This document shows, piece after piece, positions 1-10,693 of a stretch of 64,000 nucleotides of DNA. Under the pieces are notes generated by a model. It saw nothing but the letters and a program-made list of their open reading frames with translations. It did no database searches and was not told the DNA's origin. Where the stretch lies: NCBI RefSeq assembly GCF_036711975.1, contig NC_091971.1, positions 14,329,501 to 14,393,500 of the forward strand, read 5' to 3'. A program made the position numbers and the translations under genes. Source of the stretch: Onthophagus taurus (Eukaryota; Arthropoda; Insecta; Coleoptera; Scarabaeidae). The first letter of the stretch is position 1. Each line of letters opens with the position of its first letter.

Positions 1-430
1 CGTGAAGGTGTCCTAGAGTATTGATTGAGTGATCGAAATGAAGGCGCACTATTAAATAAAGTGCGTGAAAATCCTAAGATAAGTGCTTCCAAAATCGCTA
101 ACGAACTAAATTCTGTATCTCAAAGGACAGTAAATGCACAAACAATTCGAAATATTCTCCACAGAAATGGATATCATGGCCGCATACCTAGGAAGAACCT
201 TTATATTACAAAAGAACCGTAAAAACCAGCTGGAATTTGCAAAAAAATACATTTCTAATGACGATGAATTTTGGAAATCAGTAATTTTTAGTGATGAAAC
301 AAAAATTAATTTATTCCATTGCGATTCGCGCACAAAAGTTTGGCGAAAACGTAACGAAGCATTCAAACGAGAAAATTTGAGCCCAACAGTTACATGTAAA
401 TTGAAGGAGAAGATTGTTATCGTTAACTAA
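1..430 (+). pseudogene. Tc1-like transposase remnant, N-terminal half
   Basis: Two overlapping frames together give a Tc1-family transposase: the first (from about 25) has a helix-turn-helix part (ISASKIANELN, then QTIRNILHRNGYHGR), and the second (to about 400) has the block EFWKSVIFSDETKINLF, which holds the first catalytic aspartate (SDE). The reading frame shifts near 200-220. The element runs off the left window edge and is cut at about 395-430 by inserted DNA; the catalytic C-terminal half resumes at about 1346. It lies in what is probably the first intron of SA. The copy is dead: frameshift, insertion and no open frame across the junction. Confidence 0.85.
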
Positions 431-484
431 GAGATTACATTTTGATATAGAAATAAATGATTTGTTAATTATTTGACATGTCTT

Positions 485-512
485 CTGATGATGGTTAATA
501 CCGAAACCGGTA
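485..512 (+). ncRNA. Degenerate hammerhead-like motif
   Basis: CTGATGA (485-491), a short stem GG/CC, then GAAAC and CG-GTA (503-512) follow the order of a hammerhead core with a minimal stem III, as in the clearer pair at 28781 and 29005. No convincing stem I is visible close by, so this is probably a decayed or chance copy. Confidence 0.25.
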
Positions 513-558
513 ATTTTCAGGTAAGCTATTGGACGTCAGCTTTGGAGCACTCTAGAGT

Positions 559-960
559 CTCGCCCGCAAGCGACCTCGGCGATTTGAGGCAAAATCGTTC
601 ATTTTATATCTTGATAAAGATATAAAATCTCTTATAAGAAAACTTTTACCCTCAAACCGCCGAGGTCGCTTGCGCGAGAGACGCTGGATCTGATGAATCA
701 ATACAAAATCCTCAGATTTGGAAGATGCGAGCGCCTCGCCCGCAAGCTACCTCGGCGAATGAGGCAAAATCGTTCATTTCATATCTGGGTAAAGATATAG
801 AGTCGCTTATAAGAAGACTTTTATCTTCAAACCGCCGAGGTGGCTTGCGGGCGAGACGCTGGATCTGATATATCAATGCAAAATCCTCAGATTTGGAAGA
901 TGCTAGCGCCTCGCCCGCAAACGACCTCGGCGATTTGAGGTACTATCGCTCATTTCATCG
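559..960. repeat. Tandem array of about 176-bp palindromic units
   Basis: The motif CTCGCCCGCAAGC starts at 559, 735 and 910, a period of 175-176 bp. Within each of the first two units the same GC-rich motif returns inverted about 100 bp later (CGCCGAGGTCGCTTGCG at 658-674; CGCCGAGGTGGCTTGCGG at 833-850), so each unit is a 120-bp foldback (559-678 and 735-855) followed by a spacer of about 55 bp. The third unit is truncated after its left arm. The GC-rich stems stand out from the AT-rich surroundings. Confidence 0.85.
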
Positions 961-1345
961 TTGACGTTATTTCAATAGTTGACCAAGCAAGTATGCAAGT
1001 TCCAGAAAATAAGGAAGAAAATAGAACAACCTTGAAGAACCAACCCTAGCAGAAAAACCGTTTCCATTAATTTAATCTTATACGCATATCAATCTATAAA
1101 AGAATGGTTAAGATAACAAAAGAAACACTTTGTGTCAGAGTTTCTTTACGTGCTTCTTTATTGTGGGCAAATACTAAGGTACAAGTACAAGTTTAAGACT
1201 TGGTATAGAAATTAAGTTTGAAATGTTTCTGGTCTATTGCAAGCAACATCTAGTTTATGTAGAGAGTAGATGTGTTCTTCAAGCACTTTTTAGCCCTCTG
1301 GCAGCAGTTACTACTCTATTTCAAACAATATTTAGCCTTTTAAGG

Positions 1346-1790
1346 TAAGTATCAAAATATGGAGGTGGTAGTGTTATGTTATGGTGGTGTATGTCAGCTG
1401 CTGGTGCAAGCAATTTGACATTAATAAATGGTATCATGGATAAACGATATTACCTTGATATTTTAAAAAATAATTTATTAGAAAGTGCTAGAAATTTTGG
1501 GATGCGAGATTATTTACTTTTCAACAAGACAATGATCCCAAGCACACGGCAGAAATTGTGCGCTTATGGCTGCTGTATAAAGTTCCTCAGCAATTACATA
1601 TCCCTCCACAATCCCCAGATCTCAATCCCACAGAACATTTATGGGATGAAATACAGCGCAAAATACGACAACACCCCATAACAAATTTAAACGAATTAAA
1701 AGCGAAAATAAGTGAGGAACGGGGCAAAAAAGATCCCGCTGTTACAAAAAATTGGTGGCTTCAATGCCAAGGAGATTAGAAGCAGTTACC
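1346..1790 (+). pseudogene. Tc1-like transposase remnant, C-terminal half
   Basis: The sequence resumes the Tc1 transposase with KYGGGSVMLWWCMSAAG, then the second catalytic aspartate block (NDPKHTAE, read across a frame change near 1540) and PPQSPDLNPTEHLWDEIQRK with the third acidic residue (E of PTE). A frameshift near 1530-1560 splits it into two frames (1376-1681 and 1558-1779). It belongs with the remnant at 1-430. A DD34E-type family is inferred from the motif spacing. Confidence 0.85.
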
Positions 1791-1938
1791 AAGAGTAACC
1801 AAACTAATTATTAAGTGTTTTTTTTTTAAGGCTGTACGGACTTGTTGTGCCTAGAATTTACGCTTTTTCTTGTATTTATTTTTTTATAAATCCCAAAAAT
1901 GTTCAATTTGGAAATAAATGTTAGTTAGAATTCCTTAG

Positions 1939-1972
1939 GCAACCAATATCACAGTACTGTGATATTGGTTGC
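1939..1972. repeat. 34-bp perfect palindrome
   Basis: GCAACCAATATCACAGT at 1939-1955 is followed with no spacer by its exact reverse complement at 1956-1972. It lies between the end of the Tc1 remnant and the SA exon, inside the presumed SA intron. The function is unknown; it could be the remains of a small foldback insertion. Confidence 0.9.
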
Positions 1973-2121
1973 ATACTTTCAATGATGACGTCAGGCCGAA
2001 ACTTTAAAGTGATTTTTCAGTAAGTTTTACACTTAAAAAAAAATCGATTTTTAAGCAACATAATGATTCTTGAATTATACCATTAAAATTATGATAGGAA
2101 TTTTATGAAATATTTTTTTAC

Positions 2122-2865
2122 CTGTGAATCTGATAATCCAGTTAACAAAGAAATAACGTTATCCATTAAATACTGATCATAAATAATAGAATATTGACAT
2201 TGTTTAACCAAAGTTTGCACAAAATCGCAAAAATTTTGTCTAAATTTTTTCCAACTTTGACCAGCCATAATCAAAGGGTACTCTCCACTTTCTTCATCAA
2301 ATTCCTCGGTCATTTTGCGAATGATACTGGCATGTTCCATAGTACTCTGCATCTGCGGCGTTATCCTACCTTTACACCCGGCAGCATTAATAAAAAATTG
2401 CATTAATGAATTCAAAGCTTGCTCCCTATTGGTTTTATAACTTTCAATCCAATCATCAACGATACTTGTTAAACTAGATTTACTTGTCCGAATAATATGA
2501 TACAAAGCAGTTTCATCTTCGCCTGAACCAGGATGTTCAACATGCTGATTTTTACGACCCGGTGGTCGTCCACGGCCTCTTCCACGTCCCGTTGTTGTTG
2601 GATGAGGTGGTGAATGCATGGCGCTCATTATCGGGGGAGGCGCAGTGATACCTTTTGCTTTCGAACGAGTTATTCGGCGTAATCCAGGTGTTGGAGGGGA
2701 CTCGAACATGCCATCTGAGGAAGAATTACCACCTTGGTCACCATAATTTTCCGTATACATACTGTTATGACCATAATTATCTTGATCTACCGCTGGAGTC
2801 ATGGGGCTGTCGTACTCGGGGGGCGGCTCGTCCATCCGAATCCGTTTTCCACCTCTTCTATGCAT
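2122..2865 (-). CDS. SA: Cohesin subunit SA (stromal antigen, STAG1/2 family), first coding exon
   Basis: SA/STAG binds the SMC1-SMC3-RAD21 ring in the nucleus and helps load and hold cohesin on chromatin. This exon encodes 248 residues: a basic, proline-rich disordered N-terminus with an AT-hook-like [13 protein letters not shown] (about residues 92-104), then the start of the conserved STAG region, with [26 protein letters not shown] and [20 protein letters not shown] near the end. The exon stops at SDSQ followed by a GTAAAA donor (GT at 2121-2120). I place the start at the ATG at 2865 (MHRRGGKR); the open frame runs 11 codons further without an ATG. All later exons, hence the HEAT repeats, lie left of the window, so the first intron is over 2.1 kb and contains the Tc1 material. 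Confidence 0.93.
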
Positions 2866-3242
2866 TTTTGGACGCGTTTTTAACAACTTTTTAGACAATA
2901 TGGTATTTTTTTAGATAATTGTTTAGGTGTAAATACATAAATTGTAAATTTTGACAGATACAGTTAGGTTTTGTTTGGGAGTGAAGTTTCAGTGAAATAC
3001 TACCAACCTATTTTCTCAGTTTCTTTTATTTAAATAAATTTGATTTAAATTCATATTTTTATAAAAACATCAACTTATAATGTTTAAATTAAAGCCAATT
3101 TTTGATTTAAGAATATTAAAACTTAATTAGGAATCGATTCTTAAAAGAAAATTTAACATCTAGGGATTTTTAAAAATAAATCAAGATTGTCACTTTAACA
3201 CATAACCTATAAAAAGAAAACACATTTTTATGTTCGATAAGC
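2866..3242. promoter_or_regulatory. Divergent promoter region between SA and WDR12
   Basis: Only 377 bp separate the two start codons, which face away from each other, so both 5' UTRs and core promoters must fit here unless a distal noncoding exon exists. The stretch is AT-rich. I see no clear TATA box placed for either gene and no CACGTG box. Confidence 0.6.
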
Positions 3243-4630
3243 ATGGCAAGTTCAATGTTGAGTGAGGCCCAATTACAAGTTAAATTCATTACAAAACAAG
3301 AACAGTAAATATTCAAATTATCTAATTAAATTTAAAAACTAATTGTGTCAAATTAACTTGTAGGTATGCTGTTCCGGATGTTCCATTCTCTGTTCCAACA
3401 AACATCGACGTTAAATCACTAAACAATTTAATAAATAAATTACTAAAAGAACATTCAGATTTCCTAAAACGACTAGATTTTGATTTTTTGGTTTGTGGAG
3501 AGCTCTTAAGAACCCCTTTAAATGAGCATTTACAAGAAAGAAATGTATCCATCGAAACGACTGTTGAAATTGAATATTTATTGCGTACGCCTGCTCCTCA
3601 ACCAGAAGATGCTTTATTACATGAAGATTGGGTATCTGGGATACATGTAGCAGATAAATGGTAAATTTCTATAACAAATAATATAATTAAACTAAAAAAA
3701 TAACAAATTTGATTTTGCAGGGTGTTAACTGGTTGTTATGATAGTACAATAAATTTATGGACTGTGAAAGGAAATCATACTGTTTCATTAAAAGATCACA
3801 CAAATATAGTTAAAGCTGTGTCTTGGGTTAAAGAAAATGATCCCACTGGTGGGTTTGTAAGTGTTTCCCATGATTTAACTGGAATTTTATGGCATTGGGA
3901 ACCTGGTGCAACTCCTGAAATTGTTTCTGTCCTCCGTGGGCATGAAAGAGGGATAGATACTGTAGGAATTAGTCCTGACACTAACAGAATAGCTACAGGA
4001 GGTTGGGATACTCATTTAAAAATATGGTCAACATTGCAACATGATAGAAATGAACTTAGAATGGAAGATGAACCACCTAGCAAAAAAACTAAAGGAAATT
4101 CTATTAACCAGACACCTCTACATACTTTAACTGGTCATAAAGAAAGTATTTCTAAAGCTCTTTGGTTAGATAATGAAAATATTTGCACAGTTTCTATGGA
4201 TCATACAATTAAAATTTGGGATGCAACGTTGTGTGGTTTAAAACGTGAAATGATTGGTCAAAAAGCAAATCTAAGTGCAAGTTGGTCTACATTATCAAAC
4301 TCTTTATTAGTAACATCAGCGGATCGTCATATTAGATTGTATGATCCTCGAAATGCTGAAGGTTCTGTTTGTAAAGTGACTTATACTTCACATAAATCAT
4401 GGGTCACCTGCGTGGCTTGGTCTCAATATGATCAAAATTTGTTTATGTCTGGAGGACATGATGAATGTGTTAAAGTTTGGGATACAAGAAGTCCTAATGC
4501 ACCTCTTTATGATTTAACAGGGCATGAAGGAAAAGTTTTATGTGTTGATTGGTCAAATCCAAAACATTTAGTTTCTGGTGGAACTGATAATAGTGTCCAT
4601 ATATTTAAAAATGTACATTTTAATGGTTGA
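3243..4630 (+). CDS. WDR12: WDR12/YTM1 ribosome biogenesis protein (three exons)
   Basis: CDS is join(3243..3304, 3364..3660, 3721..4630): 422 residues, close to the usual WDR12 length. Both introns (59 and 60 bp) have GT-AG ends and join in phase. WDR12 is the third member of the PeBoW (Pes1-Bop1-WDR12) complex, needed in the nucleolus for 27S/32S rRNA processing and 60S assembly. The N-terminal ubiquitin-like NLE domain covers roughly residues 8-95 (QLQVKFITKQEQYAVPDVPF, then LLRTPLNEHL). Seven WD40 repeats follow, with WD-type ends such as STINLWT, THLKIWS, HTIKIWD, ECVKVWD and a final HIFKNV. An acidic/basic insert (EPPSKKTKG) sits between repeats 3 and 4, as in other family members. The second in-frame ATG (3255) is an alternative start. 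A polyadenylation signal AATAAA lies at 4650. Confidence 0.96.
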
Positions 4631-4655
4631 TGAAATTATGATATGTTTAAATAAA

Positions 4656-6504
4656 AGTGTACCTCTATATAATAATTAGTTTTATTTGTATACACACAAA
4701 CCCTGAAAACATTAATGTTGTATCTCAAAGAGGGTTGTATAACAAATGTTTGGTTTAAGATTTAAGAAAGTTATCTATGTATCAATTTATTAAGAACACT
4801 GCTGGTGTAAAATAAAACAACAACAAAAGAATTGACGTAATTTCCTAAGAACTATACAGTATAAAGTTACAATTGACGTAAATTCATAAATGACATCATT
4901 TGAAAGTGTACAATACAGCATTATTAAATCCCTAACCCATAAAGTACTCTGCCTACCAACATTTCTTTTTCTTAATTAAGTATTAGTACTTGTTTATTTA
5001 AAATATAGTATATTTTATTGCAACAAACTGTTGAAATATTAATAACAATCTTATATTATTGCAAATTCATGTTTGTGCATCTGTTTCAAATAGAAATAAC
5101 AAATACCCCAGATTTATATTTAGTAGACCGCCCCGTTTGTGGTGCGAGTTCCCGGCAGCTTTTCTTCTTGCTGCCGAGGCAATTATGTCTTTTAACATCG
5201 CGTCCATCACAGCCATTCTGAATCGTTACGACACTCGACGCCGCGCACGGAGATACGCGTAAATTGCTCTAGAACGACGTTACCCGCACCCATCTCTCAC
5301 CCAAAACTCACACTCATCTCTCGTGTACTGGATCTCTTTGCCGGCAAGTCCTCGTTACAAACGAATTTATTACTTTCAAACGACATGCGAAAACGTTATG
5401 GGGTGGATAAAAAATAGTATTTTTAGGAAAAAGGAAAAAAACGAATTGCAAGATAAACGGATATGAGTTTTGGTTAATGGTTTGTTTGATCGTTTCCGGT
5501 GCTAGTTGATGTGATATGACATGAAAACGACGTTTTGAATCATCATCCATCTTTGTTGAGGGTTTAAAAATAAAGTTGATCCATTCTCATTCATTATCTC
5601 TTTTTTTAGACATGTTTGTTTAATGTAGAAACTGTTAATTTCCAGTTCGTGGGATAATGTTTATTTTCTTTTTTTCGTGAGAGTCAATTTAAAGAAGATA
5701 ATTAATTATAATTAATATGACTACAGTTTTTTAATTATTTTTTGATACCGGTTTGGGTTGAAGGGGACTTATGCAACAATGTATATCTTTATTGATAACG
5801 ATGCAACGAGCTATAAAAGCTCTGGCAAAGCATACATTTTTAAGGTATTTCCAAGATAGGTTCTCTCCAAGATTGAAATTCGTTTCAATAATGTGTTACT
5901 AATTTGTTTGTAATTGTACCATCGTTCATGAATAATTTATAACGTTTAGGCACTATTTAGGCAGTTCAGTTAAATTTGGTGCAACATATTACCATATACA
6001 GTAACAGATCATTTCATTTTGATTATTACCATTCTTCATCTGATTCTGAGGGAGTAAATACATTCTAAAAACTGATCGTTGTATAATGAGGTGAAACGCA
6101 TTTACCAAAATTTAATAACTATTAAGGTCAATATGTAAAAAGAGCTTTGTGCTTGCCAAACTTGTGGATCTTGGATTTGATGATTGTGTAGCAATGGCTG
6201 AAAAAGAATCAGATGTCCACTAAAGAATAAACTGAAGTACCCAAAAGCAAACTTCTTCCATAATGCATAACAGAGACTGAATTTAGTTGTTAATGAGTTA
6301 TGGTCAATTCGGGAAATTCAAAATTGTTCTTCAATTGTTAATAAAATCATTGTCAAAATACATAAGGCCCTTGAAGATCGTGCTACGAATCCAGATAGTA
6401 AACAAGAATGAAAACTGAACTATAATTGACAGCCTGGTATTCAAGCTACATTGTTGTCATGGTCATAATAGCAAATAATAATTTATTAACAGAGCCTGTG
6501 GTCA
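4656..6504. other. Intergenic stretch without a recognised gene
   Basis: AT-rich sequence with one GC-richer patch at about 5125-5350 that includes a hairpin (CGGCAGC, 10-base loop, GCTGCCG near 5152). The two overlapping open frames there (5018-5262) have no family I recognise. It could be a noncoding first exon or promoter, but nothing proves it. The rest, including 5580-6500, shows no structure I can name. Confidence 0.5.
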
Positions 6505-8868
6505 ATGGTTTAGGACAAAAGTTGTAGTAAATTTTATTCTTAACAATATTACTCTCGTTCACTTTTGCTCTCAGATGCATCAATCTCAAAAAAATACGAA
6601 AATATGAAAATTTGATGAATTTTTTGCTTTTTCATGCTATTAATGGCAATACTCGGCAAATGGACCATATTGCAAAACTTTTAAAACAAAAGTTATAGCA
6701 AATTGTATTTTTAATAGTTTTACTCTCTTGTACTTTTGCTCTCGGATGCATAGATAGTGAGAAAATATGTAAATATGAAAATTTGATGAATTTCATTATT
6801 TTAATAGTTATTAATTATATGATTTAAGAATCGGAGCATATTACAAATAAACTTTTAGAAGTAAAGTTGTAGCAAATTTTATTCTTAACAATATTGCTCT
6901 CTTGCACTTTTGCTCTCAAGCGCATAGATATCGAGAAAATATGAAAATATACAAATTTGATGAATTTCATGGTATTACTAGTTGTTAATGATAATACTCG
7001 AAAATCGGAGCATGTTACAAAAAACTGTTTAGAACAAAAGTTGTACAAAAATTTTTTCTTAACAATATTGCTCTATTCCTATATAAATATTGCTCTAAGA
7101 TGCCTCAATATCGAAAAAATACGAAAATATGAAAATTTGATGATTTTTTTGCTATTTCAAGCTATTAATGGTAATATTTAGGAATCAGAGTATATAATAA
7201 AAAAAACTTTTAAAACAAGTTATAGCAAATTTTATTTTAAACAATATTACTCTCTTGTACTTTTGCTCTCAGACGCATAGATAGTGAAAAAATATGCAAA
7301 CATGAAAATTTGATGAATTTCGTTATTTTACTAGCTATTAATTATAAGACTTAGGAATCGGAGCATATTACAAATAAACTTTTAGAAGTAAAGTTGTAGC
7401 AAGTTTTATTCTTAACAAGATTGCTCTCTTGTATTTTTGCTCTCAAGCGTATAGATATCGAGAAAATATGAAAATATACAAATTTGATGAATTTCATGGT
7501 ATTACTAGTTGTTAATGGTAATACTCGAAAATCGGAGCATGTTACAAAAAACTGTTTAGAACAAAAGTTGTACAAAATTTTTTTCTTAACAATATTGCTC
7601 TATTCCTATATAAATATTGCTCTAAGATGCCTCAATATCGAAAAAAATACGAAAATATGAAAATTTGATGATTTTTTTGTCATTTCAAGCTATTAATGGT
7701 AATATTTAGGAATCAGAGTATATAACAAAAAAAAAACTTTTAAAACAAGTTATAGCAAATTTTATTTTAAACAATATTACTCTCTTGTACTTTTGCTCTC
7801 AGACGCATAGATAGTGAAAAAATATGCAAACATGAAAATTTGATGAATTTCGTTATTTTACTAGCTATTAATTATAAGACTTAGGAATCGGAGCATATTA
7901 CAAATAAACTTTTAGAAGTAAAGTTGTAGCAAGTTTTATTCTTAACAAGATTGCTCTCTTGTATTTTTGCTCTCAGACGCATAGATATCGAGAAAATACG
8001 AAAAAATACAAATTTGATGAATTTCATTGATTTACTAGTTGTTAATGGTAACACTCGGAAATCGCAGCATGTTACAAAAAAATTTTTACAACAAAAGTTG
8101 TAGAAAATTTTATTCTTAACAATGTTGCTCTCTTTCACTGTTCCTCTCAGATGCATCAATATCGGGAAAAATATGAAAATTTGATCAATTTTTTGCTTTT
8201 TCAAGCTATTAATGGTAATACTCGGGAATCGGATCATATTACAAAAAAACTTATAAGAGAAAAGTTGTAGTAAATTTTATTGTTAACAATACTACTTTGT
8301 TTCAGTTTTGCTATCAGATGCGTCAATATCGAGAGAAATACGAAAATAAGAAAATTTCATGATTTTTTGCTTTTTTAAGCTATTAATGGTAATACTCGGG
8401 AATCGAATCATATTACAAAAAAACTTATAAGAGAAAAGTTGTAGTAAATTTTATTGTTAACAATAACTTTTGCTCCAGATGCGTCAATATCGAGAGAAAT
8501 ACGAAAATATGAAAATTTGATGAAATTCATTGTTTTACTAGTTGTCAATTGGCAAATTAGCATGTTACAAAAAACTTTCAGAACAATAGTTGTAGAAAAT
8601 TTAATTTTTAACAATATTTGTCTCTTGTACTTTTGATCTCAGATGCATAGATATCAATAAAAGAGGAAAACATGAATATTTGGCGAATTTCATTGTTTTA
8701 CTAGTTTTTAATGGTAACTCTCGGGAATCAGAGTATATTACAAAAAAAACGTTTACAACAAAAGTTGTAGAAAATTTTGTTTTGAACAATATTACTCTCT
8801 GGTACTTTTCCTCTCAGACACATAGATATCGAGAAAAATACGAAAATATAAACATTTGATGAATTTCA
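6505..8868. repeat. Satellite array, about 14 monomers of about 176 bp
   Basis: A sequence containing AAAGTTGTAG, TTAACAATATT, TTTTGCTCTCAGA, CGAAAATATGAAAATTTGAT and GGTAATACTCGG repeats with a period of about 170-178 bp (TTTTGCTCTC-like marks near 6574, 6736, 6910, 7088, 7265, 7436, 7616, 7793, 7968 and on to about 8811). In the middle a block of three monomers repeats as a unit of 527-530 bp: TTACAAATAAACTTTTAGAA occurs at 6841, 7368 and 7898, and a variant monomer recurs at 7141 and 7670. Outer monomers are more diverged. The apparent open frames here (for example 7881-8237 minus) are by-products of the repeat. Confidence 0.92.
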
Positions 8869-9539
8869 GTTAGATTTCTTTTAATTATTTTACTTGAAAC
8901 ATTATCTTTAGTGTAATTGAATCCGCATACACTTTAATATAAGTACTTGAATATACTTTAATAACAAAATGAAGTCCTGTTTATTCAAAAAAGAAGTTGG
9001 TAGAAAATCATACCAACAACTTTTTTGGATGCTGTTTACAATAACTTAATCGCCGAGACAAAATTTAGATTAGGCCAAAAAAATTGTAGTTCTCCTTGAT
9101 GAGTAAAAATATAGATGAAGTAACTCAAAAATTGTCTTTTATATATGTATATATATTTATTTTTAAATGTGCAATAAAACTTTTGATGTTAAACACAATT
9201 TCTAAATGATTGGGATGTAACAGGACATGCTTAAAATGCCCATATCAATGTAACATTTATGCTATTATATCCAATAATGCAATGAAGGCAACGTATAATC
9301 GAGGTTCATCGAGAAAATATAGTAATAATAAGAAACTTCGGATACAATCAAAGTTATTTATTTATATTTGGTATCGGTGCTACATATGTTTCGAGTGGAA
9401 AAAAGTCAAGTTTTTTAAGTGAGAAGTTATCAAGAATTGTTTCTTCGAAAAATATTGTTGAGGTTAAGAAACCAAAAACCACTCTATTTAAAAAATATAC
9501 AACGTTGTTCAAACAAAGCTTAAGAAACCATCAAAACTG
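8869..9539. other. AT-rich spacer
   Basis: No gene is recognised. An open frame at 9210-9422 has no family match; it may be decayed 5' sequence of the Jockey-like element that follows. An A/T dinucleotide tract (tatatgtatatatattt) lies near 9140. Confidence 0.4.
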
Positions 9540-9797
9540 AAATATATTATTAAAATAAAAAAGGAAAACTGTTTTACTTTTAGTAAAACATGCCCCGGAT
9601 TGGATTTAATAACCAAAAAACTACTGAGACAACTAAACCAAGAAGTACATAAGTTAATCCGTAAAATTTTGAATTTCTGCATGCAAAACCTTATGTTCCC
9701 ATCAACATGGAAAAAGCTACCTATATCCCAATTCGGCTTCAAACAGAAACAATTAACAATTCATCACGAACCTACATCATCGAAAAAGCGCGATCTT

Positions 9798-9862
9798 GTA
9801 TGTATGTATGTAGAGAGGAGTGCGTAATTTTTACGCGCACTTAGGCCCCAGTGGGCCCCTTC
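9798..9862 (-). mobile_element. 65-bp severely 5'-truncated non-LTR insertion with 12-bp target duplication
   Basis: AAGCGCGATCTT occurs at 9786-9797 and again at 9863-9874. Removing the 65 bp between restores the Jockey reading frame (SA-ILFLDINKAF). The insert reads, on the minus strand, GGGGCCTAAGTGCG then a (CATA)n tail. The same GCACTTAGGCCCCAG and TATGTATGTAG pieces form the 3' end of the LOA-type element at 35988-38139, so this is a tiny 3' fragment of a related family. Confidence 0.88.
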
Positions 9863-10693
9863 AAGCGCGATCTTATTTCTAGACATAAATAAAGCCTTTG
9901 ACACAGTCTGGCACCAGGGCCTTCTATACAAGATGGATAAATTAAGAATACCTACATCCTACCTGAAAATTATAGATGAATATCTTCGTGACAATCCCCA
10001 ATCTCACCTACCAACTCATCGAGACACCAACTATATTGATCCGGATAGCTACATACTTCAATATGCAGATGACACAACACTAATATCGTATGGCAAAAAC
10101 GTTCAAATAGCAATAGAATCACTCCAGACGCTATACAACAACATATCATCATGGTTCCACAAATGGAGAGGCACCCCCAATCCGGACAAATTCGAACTAT
10201 TGATATCAGAATCACCGATCAACCCCAGCACATCAATTACAAAACCTACAAACTTGGTCAAATATTTGGGCATAACCCTCGACAATAAGTTGAAATTCAA
10301 AGCACACTACAAAACAATACAAACAGAGGTAACAAGATGAGCAAAACATTTAGATAATTGACCTACAAAGACGTAAAATCGGTGACGCAGATTTATAAAA
10401 GTATATGCCGACCACTCCTCGATTATGGACGTCTCACAACTATATGTTCCGATGCTATATGTATAAAATGTTTACGAATTCTGACAAAAATTAGACACCC
10501 GAACAATCCATTCCACAACATAAACGATGAGGATCTATATTCAAGGACGGAAATAAAACCAATCTCAGAGAGGTATAAAATACTGAAAGAAAAATTCTCT
10601 AAAAATGCCGAGCAAGACACCCTACATCAATCAGATGTGCAGATGTACATTATACGAAGTACTCAACATAAATTCACAAACATAAATATACTG

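Larger units (their letters stand above)
431..1345. mobile_element. DNA inserted into the Tc1 remnant
   Basis: About 900 bp separate the two halves of the same Tc1 transposase, so this stretch arrived after the Tc1. It has no open frame of note. It holds a hammerhead-like motif (485-512), three direct units of a palindromic repeat (559-960) and about 380 bp of unique AT-rich sequence (961-1345). I cannot define its ends or a target-site duplication with certainty, so it may be more than one insertion. Confidence 0.5.

Noticed and set aside
5018..5262. Two overlapping plus-strand frames near a hairpin
   Set aside because: Different frames over the same bases, no known family, and no conserved start.
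7881..8237. 118-residue minus-strand open frame and similar frames at 6824-7048 and 7351-7575
   Set aside because: They repeat with the satellite period and are by-products of the tandem array.
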